A stretch of DNA of 64,000 bases from Pseudomonas sp. GTDB lineage: Bacteria; Pseudomonadota; Gammaproteobacteria; Pseudomonadales; Pseudomonadaceae. Location: the NCBI RefSeq assembly GCF_030698175.1, contig NZ_JAUYNT010000029.1:124001-188000 (forward strand), given 5' to 3'. Position numbers and translations under genes: made by a program. The notes under the pieces were generated by a model. It searched no databases. It saw only the letters and a list, made by a program, of their open reading frames with translations, and was not told the DNA's origin. Shown here piece after piece: positions 34,525-44,088 of the stretch (the stretch's first letter is position 1; each line of letters starts with the position of its first letter).

Positions 34525-34870
34525 AGGCTGAAATAAAGCTGCTCACCCCCACTAAACCAGCACACCCCGCCATACGCCTGCCCCCCTTCCTGATTCGCCA
34601 GCAAAAATAGTCCGCATTCAACAATTATCGATTCTCGACAAAAACGGTCAAAGCCTGGCACTTCAAACCAAGCCGGGTATGCTTAGGGCAAATTACGCGG
34701 CTTTTTTTGACTGCCAAGGCAAACTACCTACTTAGAAAAATTTACTTACCGGCAGTTGCACGAGTAGAATTGCGAAAATTTTTGACGACCTGTTTTCGTT
34801 ACGCTACAGACAGTTACAGCATTTTTGCAATGTCGCATGCAACAACGAGCAGAGTCGCGAGGACAGCAAG
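34525..34870. other. nuo operon upstream region
   Basis: The stretch between the aceA terminator and nuoA has no convincing gene. It is AT-rich with several T runs (for example ggctttttttgac near 34700) and contains a likely sigma-70 promoter at 34782-34810. The nuoA ribosome site GAGGA is at about 34858-34862. Confidence 0.5.
34782..34810 (+). promoter_or_regulatory. Candidate sigma-70 promoter of the nuo operon
   Basis: TTGACG at 34782-34787 and TACAGA at 34805-34810 with a 17-base spacer. The -35 matches the consensus at 5 of 6 positions, the -10 at about 3 of 6. Transcription would start near 34817, about 55 bases upstream of nuoA. Position fits, but the -10 is weak. Confidence 0.5.
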
Positions 34871-35284
34871 ATGAGCGAAGCCACACGTTTATTGGCCCAT
34901 AACTGGGCATTCGCATTGTTTTTATTGGGTGTGTTTGGCCTGATCGCTTTTATGCTCGGCGTATCCAGCCTGCTCGGTAGCAAGGCGTTCGGGCGCAGCA
35001 AAAACGAGCCCTTCGAATCGGGCATGCTGCCCACTGGCACTGCGCGCCTGCGCATGTCGGCAAAATTCTATCTGGTCGCGATGCTCTTCGTGATCTTCGA
35101 CGTTGAAGCCCTGTTTCTCTTCGCCTGGTCGGTATCTGTTCGCGAAAGCGGGTGGGCCGGCTTTATAGAAGCTACTCTTTTTATAGCAATTCTGTTGGCT
35201 GGCCTTGTCTACCTATGGCGTATCGGTGCTCTTGACTGGGCTCCCGAGAGTCGCCGCAAGCGGCAAGCAAAGCTAAAACAATGA
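34871..35284 (+). CDS. nuoA: NADH-quinone oxidoreductase subunit A
   Basis: A 137-residue membrane subunit of respiratory complex I. It has three hydrophobic helices, at residues about 13-35, 65-85 and 95-118, and the conserved loop SKAFGRSKNEPFESGMLPTG that lies near the quinone site between helices 1 and 2. The ATG at 34871 has GAGGA about 8 bases upstream. It opens the 13-gene nuoA-N operon, whose order is that of E. coli and Pseudomonas. nuoB follows after 10 bases. Confidence 0.96.
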   Translation: MSEATRLLAHNWAFALFLLGVFGLIAFMLGVSSLLGSKAFGRSKNEPFESGMLPTGTARLRMSAKFYLVAMLFVIFDVEALFLFAWSVSVRESGWAGFIEATLFIAILLAGLVYLWRIGALDWAPESRRKRQAKLKQ

Positions 35285-35294
35285 GGCTTTGGCG

Positions 35295-35969
35295 ATGCAA
35301 TATAAACTCACCAAGATCGACCCGGATGCGCCTAATGAGCAGTATCCGATCGGCGATCGGGAGATGGTTCCCGATCCGCTAGAAGGCCAGGTCCACCGCA
35401 ATATCTACATGGGCAAACTGCAAGACGTGCTGAATACGACGGTTAACTGGGGGCGTAAGAACTCTCTCTGGCCGTATAACTTCGGCCTGTCGTGCTGCTA
35501 TGTGGAAATGACCACGGCTTTTACCGCCCCCCATGACATCGCCCGCTTCGGCGCCGAAGTGATTCGAGCGTCACCGCGCCAAGCCGACTTCATGGTTATC
35601 GCCGGCACCTGCTTTATCAAGATGGCACCGATTATTCAGCGCCTCTATGAGCAAATGCTTGAGCCGAAATGGGTCATTTCCATGGGCGCCTGTGCCAATT
35701 CTGGCGGCATGTACGACATTTATTCGGTCGTGCAAGGGGTGGATAAATTCCTCCCTGTGGACGTCTACGTACCCGGCTGTCCGCCACGCCCCGAGGCTTT
35801 CCTGCAGGCATTGATGCTGCTGCAAGAGTCGATTGGCCAAGAGCGCCGTCCGCTGTCTTGGGTGGTCGGTGAGCAAGGCGTCTACCGCGCGGACATGCCA
35901 TCGCAAAAAGAGCAGCGCCGCGAGCAGCGTATTGCTGTCACTAACCTACGCAGCCCCGACGAAGTCTGA
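35295..35969 (+). CDS. nuoB: NADH-quinone oxidoreductase subunit B
   Basis: A 224-residue subunit that holds iron-sulfur cluster N2, the last cluster before quinone. Ligand segments are SCCYVEM, the single Cys in AGTCFIKMAP, and GACANSGGMYDIY followed by VPGCPPRPEAFLQAL. The conserved start is MQYKLTKIDPDAPNEQYP, so I place it at the ATG at 35295, with GAGG about 8 bases upstream. A TTG six bases further up would add only two residues. Confidence 0.97.
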   Translation: MQYKLTKIDPDAPNEQYPIGDREMVPDPLEGQVHRNIYMGKLQDVLNTTVNWGRKNSLWPYNFGLSCCYVEMTTAFTAPHDIARFGAEVIRASPRQADFMVIAGTCFIKMAPIIQRLYEQMLEPKWVISMGACANSGGMYDIYSVVQGVDKFLPVDVYVPGCPPRPEAFLQALMLLQESIGQERRPLSWVVGEQGVYRADMPSQKEQRREQRIAVTNLRSPDEV

Positions 35970-36032
35970 TTACGGTCTTTAGCTAACAAAGCCCCCTCTC
36001 ATTCTTTACGTTGATAGATAGCGACCGAGACT

Positions 36033-37814
36033 ATGACTGCAGACACCGCTCTGTACATCCCGCCTTATAAGGCTGACGACCAAAATGTGGTTGTCGAACT
36101 GAACTCGCGCTTTGGCGCCGAGAGTTTCACTGTGCAGTCGACCCGCACCGGCATGCCGGTATTGTGGGTAGCGCGTGCACGCCTGCTTGAGGTGCTGACT
36201 TTTCTGCGTCAGCTGCCCAAGCCCTACGTCATGCTCTATGACCTGCACGGTGTCGACGAGCGCCTGCGTACCCAGCGCCGTGGATTGCCGAACGCCGACT
36301 TCAGCGTGTTCTACCACCTGCTGTCGATCGAACGTAATAGTGACGTAATGATCAAGGTGGCCTTGTCCGAGAGCGACCTGAGCCTGCCGACCTGCACCTC
36401 TATCTGGCCGAATGCCAACTGGTACGAACGTGAAGTCTGGGACATGTACGGGATCGACTTCCCCGGTCACCCGCACCTGACCCGAATCATGATGCCACCG
36501 ACCTGGGAAGGTCACCCGCTGCGCAAAGACTATCCGGCGCGCGCCACCGAATTTGATCCCTACAGCCTGACCCTGGCCAAGCAGAATCTGGAAGAGGAGG
36601 CCGCACGCTTCAATCCAGAAGACTGGGGCATGAAGCGCAAGGGCGTGAACGAGGACTACATGTTCCTCAACCTCGGCCCTAACCACCCTTCTGCTCACGG
36701 TGCGTTTCGCATCATCTTGCAGTTGGATGGCGAAGAGATCGTCGATTGCGTGCCCGAAGTCGGTTACCACCACCGCGGCGCCGAGAAGATGGCTGAGCGC
36801 CAGTCCTGGCACAGTTTCATCCCCTACACCGACCGTATCGATTACCTCGGTGGGGTGATGAACAACCTGCCTTACGTATTGGCGGTGGAAAAACTGGCCG
36901 GCATCAAGGTGCCGGAAAAAGTCGACGTGATTCGCATCATGCTGGCCGAGTTCTTCCGTATCACCAGTCACCTGTTGTTCCTCGGCACCTACATCCAAGA
37001 CGTTGGGGCCATGACCCCGGTGTTCTTCACCTTCACCGACCGTCAGCGGGCGTTCAAGGTGATCGAAGCCATTACCGGTTTCCGTCTGCATCCGGCGTGG
37101 TACCGCATTGGTGGCGTCGCCCACGACCTGCCACGCGGCTGGGAAAAGCTGGTGCAAGAATTTGTCGATTGGCTGCCAAAACGCCTCGACGAGTACACCA
37201 AAGCGGCGCTGCAAAACAGCATCCTGATCGGTCGCACCAAGGGCGTAGCCCAGTACAACACCAAGCAAGCGTTGGAATGGGGCGTTACCGGCGCTGGTCT
37301 GCGTTCCACCGGTCTGGACTTTGACCTGCGCAAAGCGCGGCCCTATTCCGGCTACGAGAACTTCGAGTTCGAAATCCCCCTGGCCGTCAATGGCGATGCC
37401 TATGACCGCTGCATAGTGCGTGTCGAGGAGATGCGTCAAAGCATCAAGATCATCGACCAATGCCTGAAAAACATGCCGGCTGGTGCCTATAAAGCGGATC
37501 ACCCGCTGACCACGCCACCGCCGAAAGAACGCACCCTGCAGCACATCGAAACCCTGATCACCCACTTCTTGCAGGTTTCCTGGGGCCCGGTCATGCCGGC
37601 CAATGAATCCTTCCAGATGATTGAGGCAACCAAGGGCATCAACAGTTATTACCTGACGAGCGACGGCGGCACCATGAGCTACCGCACCCGTATCCGCACC
37701 CCAAGTTTCCCGCACCTGCAGCAGATCCCTTCGGTGATCCGCGGCAGCATGGTGGCTGACCTGATCGCGTATCTGGGCAGTATCGACTTCGTTATGGCCG
37801 ATGTGGACCGCTAA
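36033..37814 (+). CDS. nuoCD: NADH-quinone oxidoreductase subunit C/D (fused)
   Basis: A 593-residue fusion of the two hydrophilic subunits NuoC (about residues 1-190) and NuoD (about 205-593), joined as in most gamma-proteobacteria. The NuoC part ends with LTRIMMPPTWEGHPLRKDYPARATEFDPY. The NuoD part starts after MKRKGVNEDYMFLNLGPNHPSAHG and has EVGYHHRGAEKMAE, with the His and Tyr that line the quinone head-group pocket. The start is ATG 36033. The 63-base gap before it has no terminator. A large antisense frame opposite this gene is a shadow. Confidence 0.97.
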   Translation: MTADTALYIPPYKADDQNVVVELNSRFGAESFTVQSTRTGMPVLWVARARLLEVLTFLRQLPKPYVMLYDLHGVDERLRTQRRGLPNADFSVFYHLLSIERNSDVMIKVALSESDLSLPTCTSIWPNANWYEREVWDMYGIDFPGHPHLTRIMMPPTWEGHPLRKDYPARATEFDPYSLTLAKQNLEEEAARFNPEDWGMKRKGVNEDYMFLNLGPNHPSAHGAFRIILQLDGEEIVDCVPEVGYHHRGAEKMAERQSWHSFIPYTDRIDYLGGVMNNLPYVLAVEKLAGIKVPEKVDVIRIMLAEFFRITSHLLFLGTYIQDVGAMTPVFFTFTDRQRAFKVIEAITGFRLHPAWYRIGGVAHDLPRGWEKLVQEFVDWLPKRLDEYTKAALQNSILIGRTKGVAQYNTKQALEWGVTGAGLRSTGLDFDLRKARPYSGYENFEFEIPLAVNGDAYDRCIVRVEEMRQSIKIIDQCLKNMPAGAYKADHPLTTPPPKERTLQHIETLITHFLQVSWGPVMPANESFQMIEATKGINSYYLTSDGGTMSYRTRIRTPSFPHLQQIPSVIRGSMVADLIAYLGSIDFVMADVDR

Positions 37815-37816
37815 TT

Positions 37817-38317
37817 ATGAGCCAAAACAGCCTGATCCAATCCGACCGTTTCGTTTTCAGTGAGAGTGAACGCTCAGCCATCGAGCACGAACTGCATCAC
37901 TATGAAGACTCGCGCGCGGCCTCCATTGGTGCACTAAAAATCGTGCAAGAAGCCCGTGGCTGGGTGCCCGACGGCGCCATTGCCGCCATCGGCGCCATCA
38001 TCGGCATTCCCGCCAGCGATGTCGAAGGTGTCGCTACCTTTTACAGCCAGATCTTCCGCCAACCGGTTGGCCGCCACATCATTCGCGTCTGCGACAGCAT
38101 GGTCTGCTATATCGGCGGCCATGAGTCGGTGGTCAGCAGCCTCCAGCAACAGCTCGGCATTGGCCTGGGCGAAACCAGCAGTGACGGACGTTTTACCTTG
38201 CTGCCAGTGTGCTGCCTGGGCAACTGCGACAAGGCCCCGGCCTTGATGATTGATGACCACACCTTCGGCGATGTACAGCCAAACGACGTGGCCAAACTGT
38301 TGGAGAACTATCCATGA
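37817..38317 (+). CDS. nuoE: NADH-quinone oxidoreductase subunit E
   Basis: A 166-residue peripheral subunit with the [2Fe-2S] cluster N1a. The four cysteines are visible as RVCDSMVCYIG (C-x4-C) and VCCLGNCDKAP (C-x3-C). The thioredoxin-like domain starts about residue 80, after a helical N-terminal part. It starts 2 bases after the nuoCD stop and its own stop overlaps the nuoF start as ATGA, so E and F are translated together. NuoE, F and G form the NADH-oxidising arm. Confidence 0.96.
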   Translation: MSQNSLIQSDRFVFSESERSAIEHELHHYEDSRAASIGALKIVQEARGWVPDGAIAAIGAIIGIPASDVEGVATFYSQIFRQPVGRHIIRVCDSMVCYIGGHESVVSSLQQQLGIGLGETSSDGRFTLLPVCCLGNCDKAPALMIDDHTFGDVQPNDVAKLLENYP

Positions 38318-39690
38318 GCAATGGCGCCATCAGTAGCAGCACCCAGCGCCTCAGCTCATTTGGCCCGGCCAACAGCATTGCGCGCAACCCAGAGACCCAT
38401 CCGCTGACCTGGCGTCTGCGTGAAGATGGCGCCCCGGTTTGGCTCGCCGAATATCAAGCTAAAGACGGTTACAGCGCCGCGCGCAAAGCCTTTGCCGAGA
38501 TGTCTCAGGACGAAATCGTCCAAACGGTTAAAGACTCTGGCCTCAAGGGCCGTGGCGGCGCCGGTTTCCCCACGGGCGTTAAGTGGGGCCTGATGCCCAA
38601 GGATGAATCGCAGAACATCCGCTACCTGCTGTGCAACGCCGATGAGATGGAGCCCAACACCTGGAAAGACCGGATGTTGATGGAGCAACTGCCGCATTTG
38701 CTGATCGAAGGCATGTTGATCAGCGCGCGCGCGCTCAAGGCCTATCGTGGCTATATCTTCCTGCGCGGCGAGTACGTCGATGCGGCGGTCAATCTCAATC
38801 GCGCGATTGACGAGGCCAAACAAGCCGGCCTGCTCGGCAAGAACATCCTCGGCAGCGGCTTTGATTTCGAGCTGTTCGTGCACACCGGCGCCGGCCGTTA
38901 TATCTGCGGTGAAGAAACCGCGCTGATCAACTCTCTCGAAGGCCGCCGCGCCAACCCACGTTCCAAACCGCCCTTCCCGGCGGCCGTGGGTGTGTGGGGC
39001 AAGCCAACCTGCGTCAACAACGTCGAGACCCTGTGCAACGTGCCCGCCATCGTCGGCAGCGGTGTCGATTGGTACAAGTCGCTGGCGCGGCCCGGCAGTG
39101 AAGACATGGGCACCAAGCTGATGGGTTTCTCCGGCAAGGTGAAGAACCCTGGCCTGTGGGAACTGCCGTTCGGCGTGCCGGCTCGCGAGCTGTTTGAAGA
39201 CTACGCCGGCGGCATGCGCGATGGCTTCAAACTCAAATGTTGGCAGCCTGGTGGCGCCGGTACTGGTTTTTTGTTGCCCGAGCATCTGGATGCCCCAATG
39301 TACGCGGCAGGCATTGCTAAGGTCGGTACGCGGATGGGCACAGGCTTGGCCATGGCCATCGACGAAAGCGTCAACATGGTCGGTTTGCTGCGCAATATGG
39401 AAGAATTTTTTGCCCGCGAGTCTTGCGGTTTTTGCACCCCTTGCCGCGACGGTTTGCCTTGGAGCGTGAAGATTCTGCGCTCACTCGAGCAGGGCCAAGG
39501 GCAAAGTGGTGACATCGAAACCCTTGAGCAGCTGTGCAATCACCTCGGCCCCGGCAAAACCTTTTGCGCCCATGCGCCTGGCGCCATCGAGCCCTTGGGC
39601 AGCGCCATCAAGTATTTCCGTGCGGAGTTCGAAGCCGGCATTGCCCGCCCAAGCCCGACACTAAAGTCGGCATTACCCGCCGGCGCATAA
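38314..39690 (+). CDS. nuoF: NADH-quinone oxidoreductase subunit F
   Basis: A 458-residue subunit that binds NADH, FMN and the [4Fe-4S] cluster N3. The FMN/NADH site shows GLKGRGGAGFPTGVKWG near residue 75 and the GEETALINSLEG segment at about 205. The N3 ligands lie in ESCGFCTPCRDGLPW, with a fourth Cys further down in KTFCAHAPGAIEP. The C-terminus is short. It starts within the nuoE stop. The 98-base gap to nuoG contains a UUCG-type hairpin. Confidence 0.96.
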   Translation: MSNGAISSSTQRLSSFGPANSIARNPETHPLTWRLREDGAPVWLAEYQAKDGYSAARKAFAEMSQDEIVQTVKDSGLKGRGGAGFPTGVKWGLMPKDESQNIRYLLCNADEMEPNTWKDRMLMEQLPHLLIEGMLISARALKAYRGYIFLRGEYVDAAVNLNRAIDEAKQAGLLGKNILGSGFDFELFVHTGAGRYICGEETALINSLEGRRANPRSKPPFPAAVGVWGKPTCVNNVETLCNVPAIVGSGVDWYKSLARPGSEDMGTKLMGFSGKVKNPGLWELPFGVPARELFEDYAGGMRDGFKLKCWQPGGAGTGFLLPEHLDAPMYAAGIAKVGTRMGTGLAMAIDESVNMVGLLRNMEEFFARESCGFCTPCRDGLPWSVKILRSLEQGQGQSGDIETLEQLCNHLGPGKTFCAHAPGAIEPLGSAIKYFRAEFEAGIARPSPTLKSALPAGA

Positions 39691-39753
39691 GAGTTTACAG
39701 ATTGGCGGCCCCATAGAGGCCCCGACTGATTACCGTGATTCCATTAGCCAAGT

Positions 39754-39767
39754 CCGCCTTCGGGCGG
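39754..39767 (+). other. C(UUCG)G-type hairpin between nuoF and nuoG
   Basis: Bases ccgcc (39754-39758), loop ttcg (39759-39762) and ggcgg (39763-39767) form a 5-base GC stem with the very stable UUCG tetraloop. There is no T run behind it (ttaaac), so it should not end transcription. It may protect the nuo mRNA end or set the ratio of subunits. Confidence 0.55.
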
Positions 39768-39788
39768 TTAAACGAAGATACCTGAACC

Positions 39789-42515
39789 ATGGCCACTATC
39801 CACGTAGACGGCAAGGCGTTCGAAGTTGACGGTGCAGACAACCTGTTACAGGCCTGTCTGTCACTCGGCCTCGACATCCCCTATTTTTGCTGGCACCCAG
39901 CCCTGGGCAGCGTTGGCGCTTGTCGCCAGTGCGCAGTCAAACAGTACACCGACGAGAACGACAAACGTGGTCGTCTGGTGATGTCCTGCATGACCCCGGC
40001 CACCGATAAAAGCTGGATTTCCATCGACGACGAAGAGGCCAAGCAGTTTCGCGCCAGCGTGGTCGAATGGCTGATGACCAACCACCCACACGATTGCCCA
40101 GTGTGTGAAGAAGGCGGTCACTGCCACTTGCAAGACATGACGGTAATGACCGGCCACAACCAGCGTCGTTACCGTTTCAGCAAACGCACCCACCAAAACC
40201 AAGAACTCGGGCCTTTTATCGCCCACGAGATGAACCGCTGCATCGCCTGCTACCGCTGCGTGCGTTACTACAAAGACTACGCCGGCGGCACCGATCTGGG
40301 CGTGTTCGGCGCCCACGACAACGTCTATTTCGGTCGCGTCGAAGATGGCGTCTTGGAAAGCGAGTTTTCCGGCAACCTCACCGAAGTCTGCCCGACCGGC
40401 GTGTTTACCGACAAAACCCACTCCGAGCGCTACACCCGTAAATGGGACATGCAGTTCTCGCCGAGCATCTGCCATGGCTGCGCCTCCGGCTGCAATATCA
40501 GCCCCGGCGAGCGTTACGGCGAAATCCGCCGCATCGAAAACCGCTTCAATGGCTCGGTGAACCAGTATTTCCTCTGTGACCGTGGCCGCTTCGGCTATGG
40601 CTACGTCAATCGCACCGACCGTCCACGCCAACCACGCATTGCCAATGGCAACAGCCTGAGCCTGGATGTGGCGCTGGATAACGCCGCGGTTTTGCTCAAA
40701 GACCGCCGCGTAATCGGCATCGGCTCGCCACGGGCCAGCCTAGAAAGCAACTTTGCCCTGCGTGAGTTGGTCGGCGCTGAGAACTTCTACTCGGGTGTTG
40801 CGGCCAACGAGCTGGATTGCCTGCGCTTAACACTGAAAATTCTGCAAGACAGCCCGCTGCCAATCGCCTCGATGCGCGAAATCGAAACACACGATGCGGT
40901 GTTCGTGCTCGGTGAAGACCTGACCCAAACCGCTGCGCGCATCGCCCTGGCGCTGCGGCAAACGGTTAAAGGCAAGGCTATCGCCATGGCCGAGGCGATG
41001 AAAGTTCAGCCTTGGCTAGATGCGGCAGTACAGAACATCGGCCAACACGCGCTTAACCCGCTGTTTATCGCCAGCCTGACCGCGACCAAGCTCGATGATG
41101 TTGCCGAAGAATGCGTACACGCCGCCACTGATGATCTGGCGCGCTTAGGCTTTGCCGTGGCCCACGCCATCGATGCCAGCTCGCCGGCGGTCGCCAACCT
41201 CGATCCAGAAGCGGCAGCCTTGGCCCAGCGGATTGCTACTGCACTACTGAACGCCAAACGCCCGTTGCTGGTTTGCGGTGCATCCCTCGGTTCACCAGCC
41301 ATTCTGCAAGCCAGTGCCAATATCGCCAAAGCCCTGAAGCTGCGTGAGAAGAACGCGTCGATCAGCTTGGTGGTGACTGAGGCCAACAGCCTCGGTCTGG
41401 CCCTGCTGACCAGCAAAGCCCAAGGCGATTCAGTTGAAGCAGGCCTGCAAACCCTGATCGACGGCCAAGCCGATGCCTTGATCGTGCTGGAAAACGATCT
41501 TTATCGCCGCACCGACAGCGCTCTGGTGGATGCAGCCTTGCAAGCCGCCAAGGTGCTGATTGTGCTCGACCACCAGCACACGCCAACCGCCGCCCGCGCC
41601 GACTTGCTGCTGCCAGCCGCCAGTTTTGCCGAAGGCGATGGCACCCTGGTCAGCCAGGAAGGTCGTGCGCAGCGCTTCTTCCAGGTCTTCGAGCCGGCGT
41701 ATTACGACGACAAGATATTGATTCGTGAAGGCTGGCGCTGGCTGCATGCCCTGCACAGCACAATGCGGCACAAGCCGGTGGACTGGACCCAACTGGACCA
41801 GGTCACCGAAGCCTGCGCCGCCGCGCAAACAGAACTGGCTGGCATCCTTGATGCAGCGCCGAGTGCGGCCTTCCGCATCAAGGGCCTAAAGCTGGCCCGG
41901 GCACCGTTGCGCTACAGCGGTCGCACCTCGATGCGCGCCGATATCAGCGTGCATGAACCACGCACCCCACAGGATCAGGACAGCGCCTTCGCCTACTCGA
42001 TGGAAGGCTACTCGGGCGCCGCCGAACCACGCCAGCAGGTGCCGTTCGCCTGGGCGCCGGGCTGGAACTCACCGCAAGCCTGGAACAAGTTCCAGGATGA
42101 AGTCGGCGGCCATCTGCGTGCCGGCGACCCTGGCACCCGTTTAATCGAGCCTAAAGGTGATGGCCTGACCTGGTTCACCAGCGTGCCGGGCCCATTCGCA
42201 CCGGCCGCCGGTCACTGGCAAGTGGTGCCGCTGTACCACCTGTTTGGCAGCGAAGAAACCTCGGCCCGCGCCGAACCCTTGCAAACCCGGATACCTCAGG
42301 CCTATGTCGCCATGGCGAAAGCTGAAGCCGACAAACTGGGCGTTAACGATGGCGCAATGCTCAGCCTGAAAATCGGCGAAGCCAGCCTGCGTTTACCGCT
42401 CCAGATCGACGACAACCTAAGCCTTGGCGTGATTGGTTTGCCCGTCGGTTTGCACGGTATTCCGTCAGTGCTGTTTGGCAAGTTCGCCCACACCCTGCAG
42501 GAGGCCGCGCTATGA
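39789..42515 (+). CDS. nuoG: NADH-quinone oxidoreductase subunit G
   Basis: A 908-residue subunit, the largest of the hydrophilic arm. The N-terminal 2Fe-2S ferredoxin domain has CWHPALGSVGACRQC and the downstream Cys. The region NHPHDCPVCEEGGHCHLQD gives the His-ligated cluster N5, and NRCIACYRCVRYY with EVCPTGVFTDK gives N4. Further down, SPSICHGCASGCNISPG supplies the C-x2-C-x3-C set of the extra cluster N7 found in E. coli-type enzymes. The remainder is a degenerate molybdopterin-oxidoreductase-like domain without cofactor. Start ATG 39789; nuoH overlaps its end by 4 bases. Confidence 0.96.
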   Translation: MATIHVDGKAFEVDGADNLLQACLSLGLDIPYFCWHPALGSVGACRQCAVKQYTDENDKRGRLVMSCMTPATDKSWISIDDEEAKQFRASVVEWLMTNHPHDCPVCEEGGHCHLQDMTVMTGHNQRRYRFSKRTHQNQELGPFIAHEMNRCIACYRCVRYYKDYAGGTDLGVFGAHDNVYFGRVEDGVLESEFSGNLTEVCPTGVFTDKTHSERYTRKWDMQFSPSICHGCASGCNISPGERYGEIRRIENRFNGSVNQYFLCDRGRFGYGYVNRTDRPRQPRIANGNSLSLDVALDNAAVLLKDRRVIGIGSPRASLESNFALRELVGAENFYSGVAANELDCLRLTLKILQDSPLPIASMREIETHDAVFVLGEDLTQTAARIALALRQTVKGKAIAMAEAMKVQPWLDAAVQNIGQHALNPLFIASLTATKLDDVAEECVHAATDDLARLGFAVAHAIDASSPAVANLDPEAAALAQRIATALLNAKRPLLVCGASLGSPAILQASANIAKALKLREKNASISLVVTEANSLGLALLTSKAQGDSVEAGLQTLIDGQADALIVLENDLYRRTDSALVDAALQAAKVLIVLDHQHTPTAARADLLLPAASFAEGDGTLVSQEGRAQRFFQVFEPAYYDDKILIREGWRWLHALHSTMRHKPVDWTQLDQVTEACAAAQTELAGILDAAPSAAFRIKGLKLARAPLRYSGRTSMRADISVHEPRTPQDQDSAFAYSMEGYSGAAEPRQQVPFAWAPGWNSPQAWNKFQDEVGGHLRAGDPGTRLIEPKGDGLTWFTSVPGPFAPAAGHWQVVPLYHLFGSEETSARAEPLQTRIPQAYVAMAKAEADKLGVNDGAMLSLKIGEASLRLPLQIDDNLSLGVIGLPVGLHGIPSVLFGKFAHTLQEAAL

Positions 42516-43519
42516 GTTGGCTGACTCCCGACTTGCTGGATATCCTCTGGGCGATGGTCAAAGCCGTGATCATCTTGCTTACGGTGGTGATCTGCGGCGC
42601 ACTCCTGAGCTGGGTTGAGCGACGCTTGCTGGCGCTCTGGCAAGACCGCTACGGCCCGAACCGGGTAGGTCCCTTCGGTGCTTTTCAAATCGCCGCGGAC
42701 ATGGTGAAGATGTTCTTCAAGGAAGACTGGACGCCGCCGTTCGCCGACAAGATGATCTTCACCATCGCACCGATCGTGGCCTTCAGCACCTTGCTGATCG
42801 CCTTTGCCGTGGTGCCTATCACGCCAACCTGGGGCGTGGCGGATCTGAACATCGGCTTGTTGTTCTTCTTCGCCATGGCCGGCTTGACCGTCTATGCGGT
42901 GCTGTTCGCCGGCTGGGCCAGTAACAACAAGTTCGCCCTGCTCGGCAGCTTGCGCGCCTCCGGCCAGACCATTTCCTATGAAGTCTTTATGGGCCTGTCG
43001 TTGATGGGGGTGGTGGCGCAAGCTGGATCGTTCAACCTGCGCGAGATCGTCGAATACCAGGCGCAAAACCTCTGGTTCATCATTCCGCAGTTCATTGGTT
43101 TCTGTACCTTCTTTATCGCCGGCGTGGCCGTGACTCACCGTCACCCATTCGACCAACCGGAAGCCGAGCAAGAACTGGCCGACGGTTATCACATTGAATA
43201 TGCCGGGATGAAATGGGGCATGTTCTTCGTCGGTGAATACGTCGGCATCGTGTTGATTTCCGCGCTGTTGGTGACGCTGTTCTTCGGCGGCTGGCATGGA
43301 CCTTTTGGGTTACTGCCGTCGATTCCCTTTATCTGGTTTGCCCTGAAAACCGCTTTCTTCATCATGATCTTTATCTTGCTGCGCGCCTCCATTCCACGCC
43401 CGCGCTATGACCAGGTGATGACCTTTAGCTGGACGTTCTGCCTGCCGCTGACCCTGCTCAATCTGTTGGTAACTGCAGCCCTGGTGCTGCTGAATGCCAC
43501 GCCCAGCGCGCTGCAGTGA
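42512..43519 (+). CDS. nuoH: NADH-quinone oxidoreductase subunit H
   Basis: A 335-residue membrane subunit at the junction of both arms of complex I, beside the quinone chamber. It has about eight hydrophobic helices and the conserved loops RRLLALWQDRYGPNRVGPFG, early, and HRHPFDQPEAEQELADGYHIEY, with its acid cluster, in the middle. ASIPRPRYDQVMTFSW lies near the end. The ATG at 42512 overlaps the nuoG stop. It is followed by nuoI with a short gap that includes the GAGG ribosome site. Confidence 0.97.
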   Translation: MSWLTPDLLDILWAMVKAVIILLTVVICGALLSWVERRLLALWQDRYGPNRVGPFGAFQIAADMVKMFFKEDWTPPFADKMIFTIAPIVAFSTLLIAFAVVPITPTWGVADLNIGLLFFFAMAGLTVYAVLFAGWASNNKFALLGSLRASGQTISYEVFMGLSLMGVVAQAGSFNLREIVEYQAQNLWFIIPQFIGFCTFFIAGVAVTHRHPFDQPEAEQELADGYHIEYAGMKWGMFFVGEYVGIVLISALLVTLFFGGWHGPFGLLPSIPFIWFALKTAFFIMIFILLRASIPRPRYDQVMTFSWTFCLPLTLLNLLVTAALVLLNATPSALQ

Positions 43520-43530
43520 GGACAATGAAC

Positions 43531-44079
43531 ATGCTCAAATATATCCTGCATATCCTCCACGGCACCTACACCCAACTGCGCAGCATGGTGATGGTGTTTT
43601 CCCATGCATTTCACAAGCGCGACACCCTGCAGTACCCGGAAGAAGCCGTGTATCTGCCACCGCGTTATCGGGGCCGCATCGTCCTGACCCGCGACCCCGA
43701 CGGTGAAGAGCGCTGCGTGGCCTGCAACCTCTGTGCGGTGGCCTGCCCGGTGGGCTGTATCGCCCTGCAAAAAGCCGAAACCGAGGACGGTCGTTGGTAT
43801 CCCGAGTTTTTCCGGATCAACTTCTCGCGCTGCATTTTCTGCGGCCTGTGTGAAGAAGCCTGCCCAACCACCGCCATTCAGCTCACCCCAGACTTCGAAA
43901 TGGCTGACTACAAGCGCCAAGACTTGGTTTACGAGAAGGAAGATCTACTGATTTCCGGCCCCGGCAAAAACCCTGACTACAACTTTTACCGGGTTGCCGG
44001 CATGGCAATCGCTGGCAAACCTAAAGGGGCTGCGCAAAACGAAGCCCAACCGATCAACGTGAAGAGCTTGCTGCCCTAA
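43531..44079 (+). CDS. nuoI: NADH-quinone oxidoreductase subunit I
   Basis: A 182-residue ferredoxin-like subunit with two [4Fe-4S] clusters, N6a and N6b. The two ligand sets are CVACNLCAVACPVGC and CIFCGLCEEACPTTA. The protein begins MLKYILHILHGTYTQLRS, an amphipathic anchor helix. Three start codons are possible within 15 bases. I choose the ATG at 43531, which gives the usual 182 residues and has GAGG 9 bases upstream; the GTG at 43516 would overlap nuoH. Confidence 0.94.
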   Translation: MLKYILHILHGTYTQLRSMVMVFSHAFHKRDTLQYPEEAVYLPPRYRGRIVLTRDPDGEERCVACNLCAVACPVGCIALQKAETEDGRWYPEFFRINFSRCIFCGLCEEACPTTAIQLTPDFEMADYKRQDLVYEKEDLLISGPGKNPDYNFYRVAGMAIAGKPKGAAQNEAQPINVKSLLP

Positions 44080-44088
44080 GGAGACCCT

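Noticed and set aside
36006..37715. A 569-codon frame on the minus strand opposite nuoCD
   Set aside because: The plus-strand product matches NuoC and NuoD along its whole length with all motifs. The antisense frame has no family pattern and follows from the GC-rich third codon positions.
38356..39285. A 309-codon minus-strand frame opposite nuoF
   Set aside because: nuoF is complete with FMN and iron-sulfur motifs; the opposite frame is a shadow.
42302..43297. A 331-codon minus-strand frame over the end of nuoG and nuoH
   Set aside because: It lies opposite two certain genes and gives a His/Gln-rich product without recognisable domains.
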